The notes beneath the pieces were generated by a model. It was not told the DNA's origin. It saw nothing but the letters and a program-made list of their open reading frames with translations, and ran no database searches. Position numbers and translations under genes: made by a program. Shown in pieces: positions 1-5,294 of a stretch of 5,566 bases of DNA; position 1 is the stretch's first letter, and each line of letters begins with the position of its first letter. Location of the stretch: NCBI GenBank assembly GCA_902796295.1, contig CADBOL010000335.1, forward strand, positions 1-5,566. Reading direction: 5' to 3'. This DNA is from Oscillospiraceae bacterium (GTDB lineage Bacteria > Bacillota > Clostridia > Oscillospirales > Acutalibacteraceae).

Positions 1-669
1 CGGAGCCGTTACCTTTCTCTCAAGCATCTCATCAAATAATTCGCGAGTAAAATCATCTCCGTTGGTTTCTCTGATTTTCTTATGCAGAGAAGTGAATAAT
101 TCATCATCATTACCGCCCGTAATCTCAAAGCTCTCTTTGACATCAAGACCGATATTCTTTACATCGCCGTATTCGGCAATGTCATCATAAACGAGCTGTG
201 TGCAGCGGCAAATGGGATAAAGAATAACCGTCTTCATATCTTTTGTATAAAGAACGCCGTCAACGTCGCAGTAATTGGGATTATCTTTATCTACATAAAC
301 CGCCCTGAGCTGTTTACAGTAAACAAACGCCTGCTCGTCGATAAATTCAACATCCGGTCCGATATAGATATACTTTACGTATTCATCACTGACAAGAGTA
401 TAATTATCAACGGCGATAACTTTATTATTCTTATCCTCAACCCATTTTCCGCCGGATTTTACATAAGGATGCCCTATATGTATTTCGGGCGTGCCGGCAT
501 TTCCGTTGAATCCGTCAAAAACATATCCGGATTTTCCGGAGTCTTTATAATTTTCAGCATAGCTGAATTCGTATGTGGGCCTCGATATCATATTGAAAGA
601 CATAAAGACAGAGGCGCCTATGAAAATCACCAGAAGGATTACAATCAAAACTTTATGTTTGGTTTTCAT
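1..669 (-). CDS. Membrane-anchored BspA-type leucine-rich-repeat (LRR_5) protein, partial (C-terminus off the left edge)
   Basis: Reading the minus strand from ATG at 669 gives 223 codons with no stop to position 1, so only the N-terminal part is present. Residues 1-6 (MKTKHK) are basic and residues 7-23 are strongly hydrophobic, forming a signal peptide or signal anchor; there is no lipobox cysteine. Residues about 97-152 match one LRR_5/BspA-like unit: IDEQAF at 110-115, C118 and L121, then NPNY at 130-133, DGVLY at 137-141 and VILYP at 148-152. This pattern is typical of Treponema/BspA-like repeats in extracytoplasmic proteins of gut Clostridia. Residues 153-223 are acidic and contain no second clear repeat. 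The expected location is the outer membrane face or cell envelope, possibly for adhesion, but function cannot be read from the sequence. The ribosome site is weak (GAAGG at 682-686, 12 nt from ATG). It is transcribed divergently from the epimerase gene. Confidence 0.8.
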   Translation of the reverse strand, partial: MKTKHKVLIVILLVIFIGASVFMSFNMISRPTYEFSYAENYKDSGKSGYVFDGFNGNAGTPEIHIGHPYVKSGGKWVEDKNNKVIAVDNYTLVSDEYVKYIYIGPDVEFIDEQAFVYCKQLRAVYVDKDNPNYCDVDGVLYTKDMKTVILYPICRCTQLVYDDIAEYGDVKNIGLDVKESFEITGGNDDELFTSLHKKIRETNGDDFTRELFDEMLERKVTAP

Positions 670-699
670 TCATTCACTTCGCCTTCGCAGTTTTTATCA

Positions 700-728
700 A
701 TTATACATTATTATAATTAACATTACAA
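700..728 (-). promoter_or_regulatory. Putative sigma-A promoter of the LRR_5 protein gene
   Basis: On the minus strand, TTGTAA (723-728) and a perfect TATAAT (700-705) are separated by 17 bp. The start of transcription would be near 693, giving a leader of about 24 nt before ATG 669. The whole gap is very AT-rich, so chance matches are likely; the perfect -10 and ideal spacing are the support. Confidence 0.45.
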
Positions 729-758
729 TTATTTTTTGTTCATTTTACTTATTATTAT

Positions 759-787
759 TTGACAGTTGCCGAATAATATACTATCAT
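759..787 (+). promoter_or_regulatory. Sigma-A promoter of the aldose epimerase gene
   Basis: A perfect -35 TTGACA (759-764), a 17-bp spacer and a -10 TATCAT (782-787, 5 of 6 to consensus) predict transcription starting near 794. The message would then begin at or next to the upstream in-frame ATG at 794, which argues against that ATG and for ATG 821 as the translation start. This is the best promoter match in the window. Confidence 0.7.
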
Positions 788-808
788 TGATATATGAATT
801 TTTCAGAC

Positions 809-813
809 GGAGG
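809..813 (+). promoter_or_regulatory. Ribosome binding site deciding the epimerase start
   Basis: GGAGG at 809-813 lies 7 nt before ATG 821, ideal Shine-Dalgarno spacing. The in-frame ATG at 794 has no such site and coincides with the predicted transcription start. Confidence 0.8.
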
Positions 814-820
814 AAATCAC

Positions 821-1666
821 ATGTTTTATAAAATTGAAAACGATAAACTGATTTGCGAAATCAATTCTCACGGAGCGGAGCTTCACTCACTTAAATCAAA
901 AGAAAACGGAAAGGAATATATCTGGTACGGCAGAGAGGAAATATGGTACGGTCAGGCACCGATTCTTTTTCCGGTAATTGGTCAGCTGAATTCTGACCGT
1001 TATTTTTACGGCGGTAAAGAATACTCACTGCCGAAACACGGCTTTGCGAGAAAGCTTGAGTTTGAAATGAAGGAATGCTCCGGAAATAAAGCAGTCTTTT
1101 CTCTTGAAAGCAGTGAGGAAACACTAGAGAAATATCCGTTTGAATTTGAACTTCTGGCCGAATTCAGGCTCGAGGGAAAAGCTCTCATTAACACTCTCAG
1201 AGTTATAAATAAAGACGATAAAAAAATGTATTTCTCAATAGGAGCGCATCCCGCATTCAACTGTAAGGTCGGCGATATAATAGAGTTTGAGAAAAATGAA
1301 ACGGTCTGCACCGAAAGAATTGATAAAACCAATCTGCTTATGGATGAAAAATTTCCTCTGCTTGATAACGAGAAAGAAATCGTTATAACAAAGGAAATAT
1401 TTGAACCTGATGCGTTGATTATATCCGGACTGAAATCAAAGAAACTGAGGATTAAAGGCGATAATGAGATTGAATTCACATTCGGCGATGCTCCCGTACT
1501 CGGTATATGGGCAAAACCGGGCGCGCCCTATGTCTGCATCGAGCCCTGGCACGGAATTAATGATTCACATGAAGTAAAGGAAGATATATCGCTTAAAAGA
1601 GAGATATGTTCTCTTGAACCGGGAGAAAGATTTGACTTCACGTGGAAAGCCGAAATAATCAAATAA
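821..1666 (+). CDS. Aldose 1-epimerase family protein (LacX-like mutarotase)
   Basis: This 281-aa cytoplasmic protein of the galactose mutarotase-like beta-sandwich fold probably interconverts alpha and beta anomers of an aldohexose or a phosphorylated sugar. Visible family marks are the N-terminal GAEL (18-21), QAPILFPVIG (45-54), KHGFAR with H73, SIGAHPAF with H143, and the C-terminal CIEPWHG with E241. In this family the two histidines and the glutamate form the active site (acid/base catalysis on the ring oxygen and C1 hydroxyl). Length and motif order fit the LacX/YeaD-type branch better than the roughly 340-aa GalM branch, so the exact sugar is uncertain. Start 821 is chosen over 794 from the GGAGG site and promoter position. 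It is a single-gene unit, with its own promoter upstream and a strong terminator downstream. A galactokinase lies about 1.6 kb away, so a role in galactose use is plausible but inferred. Confidence 0.9.
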   Translation: MFYKIENDKLICEINSHGAELHSLKSKENGKEYIWYGREEIWYGQAPILFPVIGQLNSDRYFYGGKEYSLPKHGFARKLEFEMKECSGNKAVFSLESSEETLEKYPFEFELLAEFRLEGKALINTLRVINKDDKKMYFSIGAHPAFNCKVGDIIEFEKNETVCTERIDKTNLLMDEKFPLLDNEKEIVITKEIFEPDALIISGLKSKKLRIKGDNEIEFTFGDAPVLGIWAKPGAPYVCIEPWHGINDSHEVKEDISLKREICSLEPGERFDFTWKAEIIK

Positions 1667-1676
1667 TATAGATCGA

Positions 1677-1714
1677 GGGGCTGCCTGACAGTAATTCAGG
1701 CAGCCCCGGTTTTT
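1677..1714 (+). terminator. Strong intrinsic terminator of the epimerase gene, possibly bidirectional
   Basis: A perfect 12-bp inverted repeat (1677-1688 with 1696-1707, arm GGGGCTGCCTGA) encloses a 7-nt loop and is followed by GG and a five-T run (1710-1714). It starts 11 nt after the epimerase stop. The T run overlaps the stop codon of the convergent DUF3842 gene (1713-1715). On the minus strand the hairpin directly follows that stop, but the sequence after it (about 1660-1676) is only loosely T-rich, so termination in that direction is less certain. Confidence 0.88.
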
Positions 1715-2120
1715 ATGGTATTATATTTTTCAGTTTATCTATGACATCATCAATCAAAGCGGATGTTGATAAATCACGCACTCCCGCAACAATATTTTCA
1801 CATTTATTCATAGGAATAAGAATCCTCGTTGCGTCCGCCTGACCGACAGCGGCTGACATTGCGGGAGTAATCTCACCGTAAAGAGAATCAGCGATAACTA
1901 TGCCGACAGGGCCGATTATAATATCTGCAGATCTGCAGGCAACAATTACGGGATTCTCCCCTGTTGCCGCATTGTCAGCACCGGCTTTAAGCATGGAGAG
2001 AGAAGCGGCGGAATTAGTTCCGACAGCAATAATTTCAATACAGGGGAATTCATTTTTTATTGATTTGATAATCTGAGCGCCGAGCTGACCGCCGTGCCCG
2101 TCAACAATTAATATTTTCAT
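1713..2120 (-). CDS. DUF3842 family protein (small Rossmann-like protein, function unknown)
   Basis: This 135-aa protein begins MKILIVDGHGGQLGAQI, a beta-strand followed by a glycine-rich loop like a nucleotide-binding Rossmann start. It continues with VGTNSAASLSMLKAGAD (about 36-52), AATGENPV (about 53-60), IIIGPVGIVIADSLYGEITPAM (about 69-90) and ILIPMNKC (about 102-109). This layout matches my recollection of DUF3842, a conserved Clostridia family with no established function. The start at 2120 is preferred over an in-frame ATG at 2141, because AAGGA (2128-2132) lies 7 nt upstream and 2141 would fall inside the upstream gene. It is second in an operon behind the dehydrogenase, with a 10-nt gap and the ribosome site overlapping that gene's stop, so translational coupling is likely. 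No signal peptide or membrane segment is seen. A nucleotide- or dinucleotide-binding role is only inference from the glycine-rich loop. Confidence 0.82.
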   Translation of the reverse strand: MKILIVDGHGGQLGAQIIKSIKNEFPCIEIIAVGTNSAASLSMLKAGADNAATGENPVIVACRSADIIIGPVGIVIADSLYGEITPAMSAAVGQADATRILIPMNKCENIVAGVRDLSTSALIDDVIDKLKNIIP

Positions 2121-2127
2121 GTTTAAA

Positions 2128-2132
2128 TCCTT
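2128..2132 (-). promoter_or_regulatory. Ribosome binding site of the DUF3842 gene, overlapping the dehydrogenase stop
   Basis: On the minus strand AAGGA (2128-2132) shares two bases with the TAA stop of the dehydrogenase (2131-2133) and lies 7 nt before ATG 2120. This fixes the start of the DUF3842 gene and suggests coupled translation. Confidence 0.7.
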
Positions 2133-3078
2133 AATACACAAGATTTATCGGTTTTCCTTTAGAATATGCTTTAATATTCTGTTTGCAGATATCCATAAGA
2201 CGCTGTCTTGTCTCATACCCCGCCCATGCAATATGCGGAGTTATTGAGCAATTGGGCAGAGAGCAGAGAGGATTATCTTTCTCCGGCGGTTCTTTTCTCA
2301 TAACATCGAGCCCGGCCGCGGCAATCACGCCGTTTTTAAGCGCGTCAGCAAGCTCATATTCATCAATTACGGGTCCTCTTGATGTGTTGATAAGCATTGC
2401 CGATTTTTTCATCTTTGACAGGAATCCCGCATTGACCATATTTTCCGTATCGGGAGTCAGCGGAGTATGAATTGTAATGAAATCGGAGTTTTCGATCAGT
2501 GTATCCCTGTCTGTAAACTCAACGCCTTCAATTTCCTTCGGATGGTTAGACTGAGCAAGCACCTTCATGCCGAATGCTTTGGCTATGCCTGCAACAGTGC
2601 TGCCGATTTTGCCGAAACCAATAATACCGATTGTTTTGCCGAGAAGCTCATAAACAGGAGCAACCTGATAAGAAAAATCGGGGCTTGCCGCCCATCCGCC
2701 GGAGTGAACGGAATCAGAGTGAGCCGCAACCTGATTTGTATAGGCGAGGATATGCGCAAATACATTCTGAGCAACAGCCATTGTGCTGTATGAAGGAATA
2801 TTGCAAACGGGAATTCCTTTGGATTTACAGTATTCCCAATCGACCACATTGTAACCTGTGCTGATAAGGCCGACATATTTAAGCCCTTCAATCTTTTCGA
2901 GTGTTTCCCGGGTAAGAGGAGTTTTATTTGTGATTATAGTATCATAGCCGCGGCATCTCTCATCAATAAGCTGAGCAGGAGTTCTGTCATATACCGTAAA
3001 TTCACCGTATTCTCCGAGCCAGTCCCAGGAAAGATCACCGGGGTTTTCCGCATATCCGTCAAGAATTACAGTTTTCAT
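2131..3078 (-). CDS. D-isomer-specific 2-hydroxyacid dehydrogenase, glycerate/hydroxypyruvate dehydrogenase-like
   Basis: This 315-aa cytoplasmic oxidoreductase probably reduces a 2-keto acid such as hydroxypyruvate or glyoxylate to the D-2-hydroxy acid using NAD(P)H. The N-terminal substrate-binding half contains STGYNVVD (73-80) and VCNIPSYST (91-99). The dinucleotide domain starts at GKTIGIIGFGKIGS with GxGxxG at 154-159. The family catalytic residues are all present: R234 in INTSRGPVID, E263 in GLDVMRKEPP and H282 in TPHIAWA. The last motif, together with ETRQRLMDI, resembles HprA-type glycerate dehydrogenases more than lactate or phosphoglycerate dehydrogenases; no ACT domain follows. 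The loop after the second strand reads AQSNHP (175-180), without the usual NAD-specifying aspartate. ATG 3078 is chosen because GAGGTG (3085-3090) sits 6 nt upstream; the in-frame GTG at 3087 is part of that site. It is first gene of a two-gene operon with DUF3842. Confidence 0.88.
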   Translation of the reverse strand: MKTVILDGYAENPGDLSWDWLGEYGEFTVYDRTPAQLIDERCRGYDTIITNKTPLTRETLEKIEGLKYVGLISTGYNVVDWEYCKSKGIPVCNIPSYSTMAVAQNVFAHILAYTNQVAAHSDSVHSGGWAASPDFSYQVAPVYELLGKTIGIIGFGKIGSTVAGIAKAFGMKVLAQSNHPKEIEGVEFTDRDTLIENSDFITIHTPLTPDTENMVNAGFLSKMKKSAMLINTSRGPVIDEYELADALKNGVIAAAGLDVMRKEPPEKDNPLCSLPNCSITPHIAWAGYETRQRLMDICKQNIKAYSKGKPINLVY

Positions 3079-3084
3079 TTCTAT

Positions 3085-3090
3085 CACCTC
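3085..3090 (-). promoter_or_regulatory. Ribosome binding site of the dehydrogenase gene
   Basis: Minus-strand GAGGTG (3085-3090) lies 6 nt before ATG 3078. The GTG inside it (3087) is an in-frame potential start, but using it would leave no ribosome site upstream. Confidence 0.7.
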
Positions 3091-3096
3091 GTAAAT

Positions 3097-3125
3097 ATTA
3101 TAACATTACTGAATTGAGATTTCAC
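3097..3125 (-). promoter_or_regulatory. Putative promoter of the dehydrogenase-DUF3842 operon
   Basis: On the minus strand, GTGAAA (3120-3125, 4 of 6 to TTGACA) and a perfect TATAAT (3097-3102) are 17 bp apart. Transcription would start near 3090, right at the ribosome site, giving an unusually short leader of about 12 nt. A weaker alternative -10, TATAGT, lies at 3124-3129. Confidence 0.4.
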
Positions 3126-3152
3126 TATAAATTTTATAATTTTTTAAAATAG

Positions 3153-3181
3153 TTGATTATTTTTACAAAATGTATTAAAAT
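3153..3181 (+). promoter_or_regulatory. Putative promoter of the membrane-domain/galactokinase gene
   Basis: TTGATT (3153-3158) and TAAAAT (3176-3181, 5 of 6) are separated by 17 bp, predicting a start near 3188 and a leader of about 50 nt before TTG 3238. The region is extremely AT-rich, so other sites are possible. No operator-like inverted repeat stands out in the 3079-3237 gap. Confidence 0.4.
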
Positions 3182-3224
3182 ATATCAGTAATTTTAAAAT
3201 CGAGAATTATGTGTATTTTGCATC

Positions 3225-3230
3225 AAGGAG
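3225..3230 (+). promoter_or_regulatory. Ribosome binding site selecting a TTG start
   Basis: AAGGAG at 3225-3230 lies 7 nt before TTG 3238 in the frame of the fusion protein. The upstream in-frame ATG at 3211 has no comparable site and would put AAGGAG inside the coding region. Confidence 0.75.
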
Positions 3231-3237
3231 AATCGTT

Positions 3238-5292
3238 TTGAGAAACAGAAAAGCCACAAAACGTCTCTTGCTTTTTACCGGATTGATACTGGTCACGCTT
3301 TCATTTGTTGCTCTGTCTCTTGTATTTCTTTTGAGATATGAGTGGATGTGGACCTGGTGGAAGCAATATCAGGAATTCCTGCAAAAGCTTGAGAATAATA
3401 TTTTTTCCATAAGGAATACCTGGCTTTTTATCGGAGTAATAATGGCGCTTTATGTCATCAAGACCGTTATTCCGATATATACAACATCCACGGTATGTTT
3501 TATTGCCGGTGCCGTGTTGCCTTCTTATCTGGCAATTCCGCTTAATATTATAGGCACTGCGGTGCAGATGACAATAAAATATTTCTGGGGTAAAAAATGG
3601 GGAGCCGGCAGAGCGTGGAAACTGATAAGGAAGAATGATTTTCTGCGGCAGATTATTCAATCCGAAGACGGCAGCGGAAATCCCGTAGTTCTTGTTACAA
3701 TGGGAATGGTTCCGATTCTGTCATATAACCTGAAGTCTTCTATTTACGGATCCCTTGATTTCGGTTACGTCAGATTTATTCTGCTTTCAGTAATCGGTGT
3801 TTTGCCCAGACTGCTCTCATTCACGATAGCCGGCCGTAATCTATATGATCCTCTTACTCCCGGATTTCTTATTCCTCTTGCGTTTATTACATTTTTAAGC
3901 GGATTCACGTGTCTTAGCGCAAACGGAGTATGGAACGTAACGGAAAGAATAGTAACAAATTTAGTCAAAATAATCAGAAGAAAAAAACTGAAAGGAAGCC
4001 CCGATATGATTGATAATTCTTTAATGAGAGAAAACCTTACAGCAGGAAAATACGACGATAATTTCAATTATGTCTATAAACCCGAAGATGTTTCGGCACA
4101 AAAAGAGAGATATATAAGAGTTTCAAAAGAATTTGACGAGATTTACGGTACAGGCAAAAAAGTAGCTGTATTCTCTGCTCCCGGCAGAAGCGAAATAGGC
4201 GGCAATCATACCGACCATAATCACGGCAAAGTAATAGCGGCCGGTGTTGATCTTGATGCTGTTGCCGTTGCTTCAATAACGGATGACAATATTATCAGGG
4301 TTAAATCCGAAGGCTATAACATGGATACGATTATCCTTGACGATTTAAGCGTAAAGCATGTTGAAACCGGACATTCGGCATCGCTTATCAGAGGCATATG
4401 CAAAGCTTTCAAAGACAGAGGTTACAACATCGGAGGTTTCTGCGCCGCTACCGCTTCGGATGTAAAGAGCGGCTCCGGTCTTTCTTCATCCGCGGCATTC
4501 GAAGTGCTTATCTGCACTATTCTCAATCATCTGTATAACGGCGGCAATATCGATCCGGTTGAGATTGCCAAAATATCACAGTATGCTGAAAACGCATATT
4601 TCGGTAAACCCTGCGGTCTGATGGACCAGATGGCCTGCTCTGTCGGCAGTTTCATTAAGATTGACTTCAAGGATCCCGAATTACCCCTGATAAACAAGAT
4701 TGATTTTGATTTTTCATCAGCCGGCCATGCTCTTTGCATAATTGATACCGGCGCAGATCACTCCGATCTTACGGATGATTACGCGGCGGTCAGAGAAGAG
4801 ATGGAAGCCGTAGCCGGAGTATTCGGAAAAAAGGTTCTCAGAGAAATTGACAGAGCTGAATTCGAAGAAAACCTCGCAAAGGTAAGAGAAAAAACCAATG
4901 ACAGAGCAATCCTCAGAGCAAAGCATTTCTTTAATGAGAATGACAGAGTTGATTCACAGGCTGAAGCTCTTCTCAATGGCAATTTTGAGGAATTCAAAAA
5001 TCTTATTATTGAGAGCGGCCGTTCATCATTCATGTACAATCAGAATGTTTACACCAGCAAATACCCCACTCATCAGGCTGTTTCGCTTGCTCTGGCAATC
5101 TGCGATGACGAGCTTAAAGGCTCCGGCGCCTGGCGCGTTCACGGCGGCGGATTTGCGGGCACGGTTCAGGCATTTGTTCCTATGGATAAACTCGATTCAT
5201 TCAAATCAAAAATCTGCTCTGTTTTCGGCGAAAAGGCCTGCTATGTTCTCAAGGTCAGACCTGTCGGCGGAATGATGATGATCGGTAACTGA
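3238..5292 (+). CDS. galK: Fusion protein: N-terminal VTT/TVP38-like membrane domain plus C-terminal galactokinase
   Basis: One open frame of 684 codons. Residues 1-9 are basic, then hydrophobic stretches lie at about 10-32, 61-80, 84-116, 150-170, 176-199 and 206-230. The order IPIYTTSTVCFIAGAVLP (78-95), GKKWG (118-122), a VPILSYN loop (158-164) with G171, and F175...GVLP (187-190) resembles VTT/TVP38 (DedA superfamily) proteins, but the usual arginine before the VP loop is absent. A basic stretch IIRRKKLK (245-252) follows, so both ends of the membrane part should be cytoplasmic. Residues about 257-684 form a complete GHMP galactokinase (ATP + alpha-D-galactose to galactose-1-phosphate): SAPGRSEIGGNHTDHNHG (313-330; R317, D326), SGSGLSSSAA (411-420, phosphate loop), GLMDQ with catalytic-base D463, Y515, and RVHGGGFAG (633-641). 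Nothing suggests a frameshift. The next gene begins 2 bp after the stop. Confidence 0.88.
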   Translation: MRNRKATKRLLLFTGLILVTLSFVALSLVFLLRYEWMWTWWKQYQEFLQKLENNIFSIRNTWLFIGVIMALYVIKTVIPIYTTSTVCFIAGAVLPSYLAIPLNIIGTAVQMTIKYFWGKKWGAGRAWKLIRKNDFLRQIIQSEDGSGNPVVLVTMGMVPILSYNLKSSIYGSLDFGYVRFILLSVIGVLPRLLSFTIAGRNLYDPLTPGFLIPLAFITFLSGFTCLSANGVWNVTERIVTNLVKIIRRKKLKGSPDMIDNSLMRENLTAGKYDDNFNYVYKPEDVSAQKERYIRVSKEFDEIYGTGKKVAVFSAPGRSEIGGNHTDHNHGKVIAAGVDLDAVAVASITDDNIIRVKSEGYNMDTIILDDLSVKHVETGHSASLIRGICKAFKDRGYNIGGFCAATASDVKSGSGLSSSAAFEVLICTILNHLYNGGNIDPVEIAKISQYAENAYFGKPCGLMDQMACSVGSFIKIDFKDPELPLINKIDFDFSSAGHALCIIDTGADHSDLTDDYAAVREEMEAVAGVFGKKVLREIDRAEFEENLAKVREKTNDRAILRAKHFFNENDRVDSQAEALLNGNFEEFKNLIIESGRSSFMYNQNVYTSKYPTHQAVSLALAICDDELKGSGAWRVHGGGFAGTVQAFVPMDKLDSFKSKICSVFGEKACYVLKVRPVGGMMMIGN
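3992..4008 (+). promoter_or_regulatory. Possible internal translation start for a free galactokinase
   Basis: Within the fusion gene AAGGA (3992-3996) lies 9 nt before an in-frame ATG (4006-4008, codon 257). Initiation there would give a 428-aa soluble protein containing the whole galactokinase domain, close to normal GalK length. The A-rich run just upstream encodes the basic linker, so the match could be incidental. It may also be the remnant of the original galK start from before the fusion. Confidence 0.35.
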
Positions 5293-5294
5293 TT

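Noticed and set aside
469..790. Two short plus-strand open frames (469-720 and 575-790)
   Set aside because: They are antisense to the LRR_5 gene and run into the AT-rich promoter gap. They have no good ribosome sites and their translations resemble no family.
794..820. Upstream in-frame ATG (794) as the start of the aldose epimerase
   Set aside because: The predicted transcription start falls at about 794, no ribosome site precedes it, and GGAGG is ideally placed for ATG 821.
1006..1479. 157-codon minus-strand open frame within the epimerase gene
   Set aside because: It is antisense to a clear enzyme gene, has serine-rich low-complexity composition typical of a shadow frame, and no recognisable motif.
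1923..1938. Tandem repeat of ATCTGCAG
   Set aside because: Two copies of an 8-mer inside the DUF3842 coding sequence, consistent with codon choice in a conserved protein segment. There is no further copy.
2121..2141. ATG at 2141 as the start of the DUF3842 gene
   Set aside because: It lies inside the upstream dehydrogenase gene and has no ribosome site. AAGGA at 2128-2132 serves ATG 2120, which gives the expected MKILIVDG beginning.
3079..3087. GTG at 3087 as the dehydrogenase start
   Set aside because: This GTG is part of the GAGGTG ribosome site for ATG 3078, and family members begin at the first beta strand (MKTVILDG).
3079..3237. Possible riboswitch or operator in the divergent gap
   Set aside because: The gap is AT-rich with only promoter-like hexamers. 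I found no convincing GC-paired stem, antiterminator or palindromic operator.
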